Source: an uncultured Lachnospiraceae bacterium (GTDB lineage Bacteria > Bacillota > Clostridia > Lachnospirales > Lachnospiraceae). Taken from it: DNA of 25,441 nucleotides. Location of the stretch: assembly GCA_910588775.1 (NCBI GenBank), contig CAJURH010000032.1, positions 1 to 25,441 on the forward strand, written 5' to 3'. Shown here in pieces: positions 1 through 6,894 of the stretch. Every line of letters begins with the position of its first letter. Position 1 is the first letter of the stretch. A program made the position numbers and the translations under genes. Under the pieces are notes generated by a model. It was not told the origin of the DNA. It worked only from the letters and a program-made list of their open reading frames with translations, and made no database searches.

Positions 1-58
1 AATCCAATAATTAAGTTTATTATACAACTTTATTATTGTGTTATAAGGGCTGGAAATA

Positions 59-87
59 GATAATATATGCAAATTTCTTATATTATC
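59..87. repeat. AT-rich inverted repeat downstream of the XRE gene
   Basis: Perfect 9-base arms GATAATATA (59-67) and TATATTATC (79-87) flank an 11-base spacer. The repeat lies about 75 bases past the stop of the minus-strand XRE gene. There is no clean T-tract, so it is only a weak terminator candidate, and such repeats arise easily in AT-rich DNA. Confidence 0.3.
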
Positions 88-161
88 ATGCATTTTAAAA
101 AAATGGAACTCATATCCACATGCGAACCCTATTTTATTGCCCTACTAAATGGATAATTATC

Positions 162-500
162 TTAATTCAAAAAACTAATAAGTTTATTCAGTAGATTTCT
201 GCAGCGAATAAGTTCCTCACGGTTGTATTGACTAATAAATTGCAGTAATTCCTGCGTATCTGGAGAAAATGGCTGTATTCTCCTATTATTCCCAAAGATA
301 AGCTTATCCAGTGAAATTTGCAAAGTAGATGCAATCCTTATCAAAATATCCAACGATGGCGCCTGAAAACCATTTTCTATCTTCGTATAATAACTATAAG
401 ATATATTCAACTGCTCAGCCATCTCTTCTTGTGTGTATCCATATGCTTTGCGCTTTTCTTTAATTCGCATAGCCATCTGGTCCAAATCCTTTTGGTTCAT
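162..500 (-). CDS. XRE-family helix-turn-helix transcriptional regulator
   Basis: Small DNA-binding protein, likely a repressor acting in the cytoplasm. The N-terminal two thirds (about residues 8-65) is a Cro/C1-type HTH domain: RIKEKRKAYGYTQEEMAEQL, then a recognition-helix region ISYSYYTKIENG, then APSLDILIRIASTLQISLDKL. The C-terminal tail of about 45 residues is helical and may serve in dimerisation. The ATG at 500 is chosen, giving 112 residues, because GAGG lies 8 bases upstream; an in-frame GTG at 509 overlaps that ribosome binding site. The gene is divergent from the Cys-rich lipoprotein at 763 and shares with it an AT-rich region full of inverted repeats, so autoregulation and control of that lipoprotein are plausible inferences. 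The target is not known. Confidence 0.88.
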   Translation of the reverse strand: MNQKDLDQMAMRIKEKRKAYGYTQEEMAEQLNISYSYYTKIENGFQAPSLDILIRIASTLQISLDKLIFGNNRRIQPFSPDTQELLQFISQYNREELIRCRNLLNKLISFLN

Positions 501-591
501 ATTGTTCACCTCATCTGGAATGCAATATAATTTTCAATTAGTGAGTCAAAAGTCTGACAATTCTTTTGACCAGCTAATCATAATATAGGAT

Positions 592-636
592 AAATGGCCA
601 TACCATTTCTCATTTATGAAATAATCTTTCATAAAT
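592..636. promoter_or_regulatory. Two inverted repeats in the divergent intergenic region
   Basis: AAATGG (592-597) pairs with CCATTT (603-608) over a 5-base spacer. ATTTATGAA (612-620) pairs with TTCATAAAT (628-636) over a 7-base spacer. Both lie between the divergent XRE and lipoprotein genes, where an XRE dimer would be expected to bind. Operator function is inferred from position and symmetry only. Confidence 0.35.
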
Positions 637-712
637 AGGAGTTTTAACCATCATTTTTTAGGAATGTATTTTTGAATTCTCTTTATCAAATGAAGAAGAG
701 AGTTCACAAATA

Positions 713-737
713 TATAATTAAATTAAGTTATATAACT
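713..737 (+). promoter_or_regulatory. Probable -10 element and 12-base palindrome before the lipoprotein gene
   Basis: TATAAT at 713-718 is a perfect -10 hexamer on the plus strand, although no good -35 element sits at the usual distance. AGTTATATAACT at 726-737 is a perfect palindrome between that hexamer and the ribosome binding site (AAGGAGAGG), a position where a bound repressor would block transcription. Confidence 0.35.
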
Positions 738-762
738 AATTATATTTTTTAAGGAGAGGAAA

Positions 763-1374
763 ATGAAAAAATATGGAATTTATTTAGGAATGGCAGCTAT
801 GATTTGTCTTTCTTTTATGACAATTGGATGTGAAAACTATGAAAAAAAACCTTCATATATTTCACGTGCACCCCAAAAAGAATGCAGAATCTGTGGAAAC
901 GGAAAAAACAGCTTAAAACGTATTTATAAAAATTGCACTGGAGTCGGTATACTTTGTCTGAATGATTGGCGGGTAGTTCAAATTCAATCATCCGAAGATA
1001 CACTCACCAGCTCCAACAATACATCCTACATATGGGACGCAAAAAACGCATACAGCATAAAACTTCATCAAATACAAACACGAAAAATATCACTTATGCA
1101 ATATACATCTTCAAAAAACAACACACCAAATATGAAGAAATTAAGTTCCATCTTATGCCATAAGTGCCTAAAAAATGTTAAGGAGGCGGTTCATATATAC
1201 GGAAAACATGAAGATCGCGCAGTAAAAGCTGTTTGTATGATAGCATTTCCCTCAATGAAGCTGTATGGACTCCAACAAAGTTTCCAATATTATTTCATTG
1301 GCGATTACTATGTTCAAGCCTGTTGCAAGAATGACGAAATCAACCTGACCGTATTTCTGACCCCCGAAACATAA
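763..1374 (+). CDS. Cys-rich putative lipoprotein of unknown function
   Basis: A 203-residue secreted protein I do not recognise. It starts with a short basic end and a hydrophobic stretch (residues 4-21) ending in a loose lipobox, TIGC, with Cys23 as the predicted lipidated residue. The mature part has CRIC (Cys41, Cys44), Cys58, Cys65, CHKC (Cys132, Cys135), Cys158 and adjacent Cys187-Cys188. The two CxxC pairs suggest a zinc-knuckle-like fold or disulfide chemistry outside the membrane; this is inference. The segment GVGILCLNDW (61-70) reads like a conserved core. The start is firm, with AAGGAGAGG just before the ATG. Base composition is much more AT-rich than in the housekeeping genes that follow, which hints at horizontal acquisition. 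It is divergent from the XRE gene and convergent with the sugar transporter operon. Confidence 0.72.
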   Translation: MKKYGIYLGMAAMICLSFMTIGCENYEKKPSYISRAPQKECRICGNGKNSLKRIYKNCTGVGILCLNDWRVVQIQSSEDTLTSSNNTSYIWDAKNAYSIKLHQIQTRKISLMQYTSSKNNTPNMKKLSSILCHKCLKNVKEAVHIYGKHEDRAVKAVCMIAFPSMKLYGLQQSFQYYFIGDYYVQACCKNDEINLTVFLTPET

Positions 1375-1494
1375 GCGTCTGTAAGCAGTTTATATCCTAA
1401 AGAATGGCTAAAAACTATTCCCCACACATACAACATTTTATTTTACAGAGCATTTCATAAAGCATTTTCAAACAAGCTCTAGAATATGAAAACA

Positions 1495-1536
1495 AGTCAA
1501 GTGTATATATCCTCTACAGGATATGCACACTTGACT
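1495..1536. terminator. Long hairpin between convergent genes, possible bidirectional terminator
   Basis: AGTCAAGTGT (1495-1504) pairs perfectly with ACACTTGACT (1527-1536). After a two-base imperfect step, ATATCC (1507-1512) pairs with GGATAT (1519-1524) around a 6-base loop. It sits in the 301-base gap between the lipoprotein gene and the convergent transporter operon. No strong T-run follows on either strand, so factor-independent termination is uncertain. Apart from this and the terminator at 1631, nothing else was seen in the gap. Confidence 0.45.
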
Positions 1537-1630
1537 ACGCCATTCATTTCAATTCTATTTTGCACTGCTTACAACTCTAACATTATCATATCATGTAATT
1601 AATATGACCAGTTTTTCATCTTCTATCCAC

Positions 1631-1664
1631 AAAAAAACGGCAAAGCCCTCAAACAGGCTCTGCC
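1631..1664 (-). terminator. Intrinsic terminator of the sugar ABC transporter operon
   Basis: On the minus strand GGCAGAGCC and GGCTTTGCC form a GC-rich stem with a short loop, followed directly by seven T residues (1631-1637 on the plus strand). It lies about 12 bases after the permease stop codon. Confidence 0.85.
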
Positions 1665-1675
1665 ATTCTCATCTT

Positions 1676-2665
1676 CTATGCTTTTGCCTTTGTGTTTTTC
1701 ACGTAATCAATAAATACCGCAAGCAGGATTACTATACCCTTTACAACATCCTGCCAAAATGAGTTTACGTTAAGCAAATTCAGACCATTATTCAAAATAC
1801 CGATAATCAACGCACCAATAATCGTTCCGCCAATTTTGCCAGAGCCGCCAGCCATAGATGTGCCACCCACAACTACTGCCGCGATTGCATCCATTTCCGC
1901 GCCTTCACCAGCAGTAGGTTGCCCGGAATACATACGAGAAGCCAAAACAATACCAGCCAATCCAGCCATTACACCGGAGAACGCATGTACAAAGAATTTT
2001 ACCCTGGATACTTTGATACCGGAAAATACAGCCGCCTGCGCGTTTCCACCCACCGCATAGATATGGCGTCCCATTTTCGTTTTATTCATAATCAACGCAG
2101 TAATAATCAATACGATAATCATCAGAATTACAGGAACCGGAACAAATCCCACATATCCAGCGCCCACAAACTGCCACTCTTTAGTCACTACACGAACTGG
2201 AGAACCGCCCGTATATACTTTCGCCAACCCTCGGGCAATATTCATCGTTGCCAAGGTTACAATAAACGGCGGAATCGTTGTTGAACTGATCACAAAACCA
2301 TTGAATACGCCGATTACAAGGCCAATCAGCACACCCACAATCAAAGCCACTGCGATGGGCAGGTTATAACGAGATACGCAGCCTGCCGCAAGAACGCCAG
2401 ACAACGCAATGATGGAACCCACCGAAAGGTCAATCCCGCCCAAAATGATAACCATAGTCATCCCACAAGCCAAAAACATATTTGTGGAAATCTGTCGCAA
2501 TACGTTAAAAATATTTTTCGAAGTCAAAAAAGATCCGCTTGTAGCCGGAAATACAGCTAAGAACACGCACAGCACCAACAAAGCGCCGATAATGCCCATA
2601 TTTTCTTTCAGAAAAGCCACGACTTTGTTCGTAGAGCCGGCTTTTTTTGTTAATTCTTGAGCCAT
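1676..2665 (-). CDS. Sugar ABC transporter permease (RbsC-like)
   Basis: Integral membrane subunit of a carbohydrate importer in the BPD_transp_2 family (ribose/galactose/xylose type). The protein is almost wholly hydrophobic with about 8-10 membrane segments and carries the family signature GGIDLSVGSI in its first third. The C-terminal half has VVVGGTSMAGGSGKIGGT, the conserved loop that contacts the ATPase. I chose the ATG at 2665 (329 residues), preceded by AAGGAGG seven bases away; an in-frame ATG seven codons upstream has no ribosome binding site and overlaps this one. It is the last gene of the three-gene operon, 26 bases after the ATPase gene, and is followed by a terminator. The substrate cannot be fixed from sequence; ribose or a related sugar is the family default. 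Confidence 0.93.
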   Translation of the reverse strand: MAQELTKKAGSTNKVVAFLKENMGIIGALLVLCVFLAVFPATSGSFLTSKNIFNVLRQISTNMFLACGMTMVIILGGIDLSVGSIIALSGVLAAGCVSRYNLPIAVALIVGVLIGLVIGVFNGFVISSTTIPPFIVTLATMNIARGLAKVYTGGSPVRVVTKEWQFVGAGYVGFVPVPVILMIIVLIITALIMNKTKMGRHIYAVGGNAQAAVFSGIKVSRVKFFVHAFSGVMAGLAGIVLASRMYSGQPTAGEGAEMDAIAAVVVGGTSMAGGSGKIGGTIIGALIIGILNNGLNLLNVNSFWQDVVKGIVILLAVFIDYVKNTKAKA

Positions 2666-2691
2666 TTTTACCCCTCCTTGATTCATTTATC

Positions 2692-4176
2692 TTAATTTGC
2701 CGCCAACTGCATGATTGCTTCCTGGGTCACTTCCGTATGATCCAAGCATCCGGCCACCCGGCCCTCCGCCATCACATAAACCCGGTCACTCATGTTGATA
2801 ATCTCTGGCAATTCAGATGAAATCATTATTATAGACATGCCTTCCTTTGCCAACTGATTCATAATTGCATAGATTTCGGATTTGGCCCCCACATCCACGC
2901 CGCGGGTAGGCTCATCCAGAATCAAGATTTCCGGATTGGTGGCCAGCCAGCGTCCAATCATCACCTTCTGCTGGTTTCCGCCAGACAGGTTCCCAATGGC
3001 CTGTTCCTGGGTAGGTGTCTTTGTGCTCATCATATCTATATATTTCTGGGTAATGTCCACTTCTTTCTTGCTGTTCACCGAGATTCCGTGGATAAACTGT
3101 TCCAGCACTTCTATGGTGGAATTAAACCGCACACTCTGTACGTGATACAGACCCTCTAGCTTCCGATCTTCTGGAACCAAGGCTATGCCATACTTTAAGG
3201 CATCTATAGGACTATGAACATTCACTTTCTGTCCTTTTACATACACATCCCCTTTGGAACCTTTCGTCAGACCGAAAATACACTTCATCGTCTCGCTTCG
3301 CCCTGCGCCTACCAGACCGGCAAAACCGATAATCTCACCTTTATTCAGCTCAAAGCTGGCATCCTGAACCATTTTCCCGTCGGAAATATGCTCACATTTC
3401 AGCAGCGTCTCCCCGGCCTCCTGATAATCTCTGGTATAATAATTGGTCAGTTCCCGGCCAACCATCATGGCAATCAGGTCGTCTTTCGTAGTCTCTTTGA
3501 CTACTTTTGTTCCCACATACTGGCCGTCACGCATAATCGTTACCCGATCACAGATTTCCTCTAGCTCACTCATCTTATGGGAAATGTATACAATTCCAAC
3601 GCCCTTAGCTGTCAACTTGCGCATAGTCTCAAAGAGGAAAGCCACCTCTTTATCTGAAATCGAAGATGTAGGTTCATCCATTACCAGAATCTTTGAATTA
3701 TAAGAGATGGCTTTTACAATCTCCACCATCTGCTGCTGTGCAATGGTCAAGTCCTTGATCAGTGCGCCTGCATCTATATTTATCTCTTGAGCGTCAAGCA
3801 AAGCCTGTGCCTCTTCAGTCATTTTCTTACGGTTAATTAATACTCCGCTGCCGTGTTCCCTGCCCAGGAAAATATTTTCAGCAACTGTCATATGGGGAAC
3901 CAATACAAGTTCCTGATGTATGATGGCTATACCGTTGTCCTGAGCGTCACGCACCCCGTTTATAACCACCTTTTCCCCATCTATATAGATTTCGCCTTCT
4001 TCCGGATGATAGATACCGCCCAACACTTTAATTAATGTGGACTTTCCGGCTCCATTTTCGCCCAGAAGCGCATGCACTTCGCCGGCCCTCAATTCATAGC
4101 TGACGTCATTCAATGCATATACACCGGGAAACCGTTTATGTATATGCTCCATTTTTAATAAAACCTGTTCACTCAA
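2692..4176 (-). CDS. Sugar ABC transporter ATP-binding protein, tandem ATPase (RbsA/MglA-like)
   Basis: Energises sugar import at the inner face of the membrane. It has two fused ABC domains. The first has Walker A GENGAGKST, a variant signature LTIAQQQMVEIVKA and Walker B ILVMDEP. The second has a degenerate P-loop, GLVGAGRSE, with an intact LSGGNQQKV signature and ILILDEPTRGVD. This asymmetry is normal for the family. The length (about 494) is typical. Start choice is less certain: TTG at 4176 is preceded by GGGTGAT, which pairs with the 16S end at the right place, while an in-frame GTG at 4188 has no clear ribosome binding site. It lies between the binding protein and permease genes, and a hairpin separates it from the former. 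Confidence 0.93.
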   Translation of the reverse strand: MSEQVLLKMEHIHKRFPGVYALNDVSYELRAGEVHALLGENGAGKSTLIKVLGGIYHPEEGEIYIDGEKVVINGVRDAQDNGIAIIHQELVLVPHMTVAENIFLGREHGSGVLINRKKMTEEAQALLDAQEINIDAGALIKDLTIAQQQMVEIVKAISYNSKILVMDEPTSSISDKEVAFLFETMRKLTAKGVGIVYISHKMSELEEICDRVTIMRDGQYVGTKVVKETTKDDLIAMMVGRELTNYYTRDYQEAGETLLKCEHISDGKMVQDASFELNKGEIIGFAGLVGAGRSETMKCIFGLTKGSKGDVYVKGQKVNVHSPIDALKYGIALVPEDRKLEGLYHVQSVRFNSTIEVLEQFIHGISVNSKKEVDITQKYIDMMSTKTPTQEQAIGNLSGGNQQKVMIGRWLATNPEILILDEPTRGVDVGAKSEIYAIMNQLAKEGMSIIMISSELPEIINMSDRVYVMAEGRVAGCLDHTEVTQEAIMQLAAN

Positions 4177-4301
4177 ATTATCACCCACTTAAGTTTTATT
4201 CGTCACTGTTTTCGCTACAACTGCACCATACATGAAACATGCCCCAAAAGCCTATCTGTTCATGCGGCCTTTGAGGCAGTTCCATTCACCACGGGGCAAT
4301 C

Positions 4302-4321
4302 CGCCTTCGTTTACGAAAGCG
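4302..4321 (-). other. Intercistronic hairpin between binding-protein and ATPase genes
   Basis: CGCTTTCG and CGAAGGCG (minus strand) form an 8-bp stem with a TAAA tetraloop, starting about 9 bases after the binding-protein stop codon. No T-run follows, so it is unlikely to be a full terminator. In binding-protein operons such hairpins often protect the upstream message, giving more binding protein than ATPase; that role is inferred here. Confidence 0.55.
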
Positions 4322-4330
4322 ATTTATTTT

Positions 4331-5383
4331 TTACTGCCATCCGTCTGTGCCGTATTCATTTACATTATCAGCAGTAATCAGGAATGTTTCAACTGGATAT
4401 CTGTCATCCACTTCTTCCCCTGCCATAATCTTGTACATCAAATCCACAGAAGATTCAGCGATGGATACAGGTGACTGTGCGCCGGTTCCTTCGATCAGAG
4501 ATTCACCAGAAGCCAGTTCAGACTTAATGTCTGGAGAACCATCCACGCCATAAATCTTACAATCCTTCAAATTCGCTGCATTTGCCGCTGCCAACGCACC
4601 CAATGCTGTTGGGTCATTACCACCAAAAATAGCAACTACATCGTTATGAGCCTGCAGTAAATCTTCCGCGATGCCCATGGATACTTCCAGATTTCCCTTC
4701 GCATCCTGCTGCGCTACAATATCAAAGCCTTTTCCTTCAATAGCATCTAAGAAACCATTGGTTCTGTCAACAACGGAATTCATGGTCGGAGAATCCAAAA
4801 CGATGATCGGACCGCCATCTGGGCATTTCGCTACAAGGTCTTCACCACAAACTTTACCTGCGTTGTAGTTATCAGATCCGGTGTACGTAGCCACGTAAGA
4901 TAAATCTGCAACTTCTGTATCAAAGTTTACAATCGGCACTTCCGCTTCTTTCAGAGCGTCCAGCGCCGGAAGGATGCCTTCCGCTTCCGCCGGGTTTAGG
5001 AAGATACCGTCCATGCCCTGGGCAATCATATCCTCAATCTGTGTAATCTGAAGAGAAACATCATTGGCTGGGTCTGTGGAAATCAGCTTGTCTCCCTTTT
5101 CTTCCACAGCTGTACGAATAGCGTCTTCAATTGTTACAAAGAATGGGTTTGTTCCGTCCATACATGTGTATCCGAATGTGTATGGACCATCAGATTTCTC
5201 AGCTTTGGCATCGTCTTCGGCATCGTCCGCTGTATCATCTGCCTCATCGACATCGTCCGCCGCATCATCTGTAGCCTGCGCATCTGTGTTTTCTTTCGCA
5301 TCGTTTGATCCGCCGCCGCATCCCACTAATAAGGTTCCTGCCATAGACAGACAAAGCAGCGCTGCTAATAGTTTCCTTTTCAT
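4331..5383 (-). CDS. Sugar ABC transporter substrate-binding lipoprotein
   Basis: Surface-anchored receptor that captures a sugar for the permease/ATPase pair encoded downstream. It belongs to the Peripla_BP_4 (ribose-binding-like) family. The signal peptide ends in lipobox LVGC with Cys22 as lipid anchor. An acidic, Ala/Asp/Glu-rich tether of about 35 residues follows (28-63), then the two-lobed domain starting at GPYTFGYTCMDGTNPFF. The conserved stretches IFLNPAEAEG and GGNDPTALGALAA are where family members contact ligand and hinge. The ATG at 5383 (350 residues) is chosen because GGGAGG lies 9 bases upstream; an in-frame TTG at 5404 overlaps that site. First gene of the operon. The acidic tether is longer than usual and resembles the composition of the lipoprotein at 6375. 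Substrate not determinable. Confidence 0.93.
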   Translation of the reverse strand: MKRKLLAALLCLSMAGTLLVGCGGGSNDAKENTDAQATDDAADDVDEADDTADDAEDDAKAEKSDGPYTFGYTCMDGTNPFFVTIEDAIRTAVEEKGDKLISTDPANDVSLQITQIEDMIAQGMDGIFLNPAEAEGILPALDALKEAEVPIVNFDTEVADLSYVATYTGSDNYNAGKVCGEDLVAKCPDGGPIIVLDSPTMNSVVDRTNGFLDAIEGKGFDIVAQQDAKGNLEVSMGIAEDLLQAHNDVVAIFGGNDPTALGALAAANAANLKDCKIYGVDGSPDIKSELASGESLIEGTGAQSPVSIAESSVDLMYKIMAGEEVDDRYPVETFLITADNVNEYGTDGWQ

Positions 5384-5486
5384 ATTTCGTTTCCTCCCTT
5401 TCAATATGAATTTTTACTACTTAACTACATCCTATATTTTAACTCAAAATTTCATAAAAATCACCTATATTTTGTAATTATTTTCT

Positions 5487-5502
5487 TATGACATTTGTCA
5501 TA
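5487..5502. promoter_or_regulatory. Palindrome upstream of the sugar-binding-protein gene, possible operator
   Basis: TATGACA-TT-TGTCATA is a perfect 7-2-7 inverted repeat about 105 bases before the start of the transporter operon, in the gap between hisA and the binding-protein gene. No strong -35/-10 pair was found in this AT-rich gap. Operator function is inferred from symmetry and position. Confidence 0.4.
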
Positions 5503-5522
5503 TTAACGACAGTTTGCCCAAC

Positions 5523-6299
5523 CTATCCATTACAGTATTTCAGCGCTTTGTCCAATTCCATGGGCCCACCGAATATATTTAGCGCACTCCCCACGGTCAC
5601 ATCCAACCGCCCTCTGCCAAATCGCCGCAACCGCTCTAGGTCTTCGTAACTTCCCACACCTCCCGCGTAAGTGATTGGACACCCATCAAATTCTGCCAGC
5701 AGTCGGGTCAGTTCTTTGTCTATACCCGCCGATTTTCCTTCCACATCCACAGCATGCACCAGAAACTCCGCGCAGCTTCCCGCCAACTCCTGAAGAAGCT
5801 CCAGGGAAACTTTCGTATCCGTGAATTTCTGCCAACGATCGGTGACCACATAATAATCCCCGTCTTTCTTCCGGCAGCTCAGATCCAGAGTCAGATGCTC
5901 CTTTCCCACTTCCTTTTTAATTTTTTCCAAATTATCATAGGAAATCTGACCCTCCCGGAAAACATAGGACGTTACAATCACGTGACTGGCCCCTTTTTCC
6001 AAATATTCGCCAGCATTATCCGCTCGAATGCCGCCACCCACCTGCAACCCACCAGGAAATTCCGCAAGCGCCGCAAACGCCTGGGTGCGGGTGGCCTTGT
6101 AATAATCGGAGCATTCTGGATTTAATAAAATCACATGACCTCCCGTCAGACCTTTTTCTCTGTACAATCGGGCAAAAAAACCGGCCTCCTGTTGGGCTAC
6201 AAAGTTTTCCGCCGCCTGATCGCCGCTGTCATTTAAGCTGCCTCCCACAATCTGCTTCACTTTCCCATTATGTATATCAATGCATGGACGAAACCTCAT
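5523..6299 (-). CDS. hisA: Phosphoribosylformimino-5-aminoimidazole carboxamide ribotide isomerase, eukaryotic (HIS6-like) type
   Basis: Fourth step of histidine synthesis: Amadori rearrangement of ProFAR to PRFAR, in the cytoplasm. It is a TIM barrel of 258 residues. The N-terminus, CIDIHNGKVKQIVGGSL, closely matches fungal/plant HIS6 and not the usual bacterial HisA pattern. Other family blocks are LQVGGGI, LDLSCRKKDGDYYVVTDRWQ, FLVHAVDVEG and ITYAGGVGSYEDLE. The expected catalytic aspartates are Asp8 and the Asp in HAVDVEG. Start: ATG with GGAGGG seven bases upstream. No other his gene is in the window; it sits between a lipoprotein terminator and a sugar transporter. It may be the organism's only HisA or a second copy. 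Eukaryotic-type HisA is known in some Clostridia, so the type is rare but not new. Confidence 0.9.
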   Translation of the reverse strand: MRFRPCIDIHNGKVKQIVGGSLNDSGDQAAENFVAQQEAGFFARLYREKGLTGGHVILLNPECSDYYKATRTQAFAALAEFPGGLQVGGGIRADNAGEYLEKGASHVIVTSYVFREGQISYDNLEKIKKEVGKEHLTLDLSCRKKDGDYYVVTDRWQKFTDTKVSLELLQELAGSCAEFLVHAVDVEGKSAGIDKELTRLLAEFDGCPITYAGGVGSYEDLERLRRFGRGRLDVTVGSALNIFGGPMELDKALKYCNG

Positions 6300-6325
6300 A
6301 AATTATCCCTCCAAAATTATAAGTT

Positions 6326-6360
6326 AAAAAAGGATGAGACGCAGCGTCGTCCCACCCTTT
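6326..6360 (-). terminator. Intrinsic terminator after the acidic lipoprotein gene
   Basis: On the minus strand GGGTGGGACG and CGTCTCATCC form a 10-bp stem with two G-T pairs and a 6-base loop, followed by TTTTTT. It lies only about 30 bases before the hisA start, so hisA must depend on read-through or on a promoter overlapping this hairpin. A TATAAT occurs at 6316-6321, but a start from it would fall in the hisA ribosome binding site. Confidence 0.8.
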
Positions 6361-6374
6361 TCCCTTCAATACTA

Positions 6375-6803
6375 TTATTCATTTGTATTTTCTGTATTGT
6401 CTGTACCTTCTGTGACACTGTTATTATTGGTGTCTGTCTGGTTATCCGTCGTATCTTTTGTGGCGTCATCCAGAGCGTTGTCCACATCATCGCCCAGGTC
6501 TTCCACGCCATCACCAATATCATCTACCACTCCATCACCGGTATCCGCGCCATTATTCTGTGTAGTTCCACCGTTTCCATTATTGTTTTTATTTGTACCG
6601 GCGTCATCGATGTTATCATCATCAACCGTGTCATCCATGTCGGCGTCCGTATCATTCGTATCGGTATCATTCTCATCTGTAGCGTTTTGTTCTGTCTGCG
6701 TATCGTTGCCGTCATCAGCTTTGTCCTTGTTTGATCCGCACGCAGTCGCCATGCACAACACCAGTGATGCAATTCCGCATAACATCAATTTCTTCATTTT
6801 CAT
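6375..6803 (-). CDS. Small acidic low-complexity lipoprotein
   Basis: A 142-residue exported protein of unknown function. Residues 1-21 form a signal peptide ending CMATAC, with Cys22 as the predicted lipidated residue. The rest is almost only Asp, Asn, Thr, Gly and Glu with hardly any aromatic residues, so it is probably disordered and strongly negative. A central segment, GVVDDIGDGVEDLGDDVDNA, has hydrophobic residues at regular spacing and may form an amphipathic helix. Such proteins occur in Lachnospiraceae; possible roles (cation binding, cell-surface spacer) are guesses. The ATG has GGAG eight bases upstream. It appears to be a single-gene unit with its own terminator, downstream of dapB. 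The Asp-coding repeats make it prone to slippage and length variation. Confidence 0.75.
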   Translation of the reverse strand: MKMKKLMLCGIASLVLCMATACGSNKDKADDGNDTQTEQNATDENDTDTNDTDADMDDTVDDDNIDDAGTNKNNNGNGGTTQNNGADTGDGVVDDIGDGVEDLGDDVDNALDDATKDTTDNQTDTNNNSVTEGTDNTENTNE

Positions 6804-6894
6804 GTCTCATTCTCCTTTTCCTTTTGAAATCATTCATACATATAATATCTTCCTAAAAGAGAATTTTATACATGAAATATTTTTAAACTTATAC

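Noticed and set aside
763..1374. Toxin-antitoxin pair with the XRE gene
   Set aside because: The genes are divergent, not co-transcribed, and the lipoprotein has a signal peptide, which does not fit a typical XRE-linked toxin.
6316..6321. TATAAT as the hisA promoter
   Set aside because: Transcription would begin inside the hisA ribosome binding site, and no -35 element is found at the expected distance.
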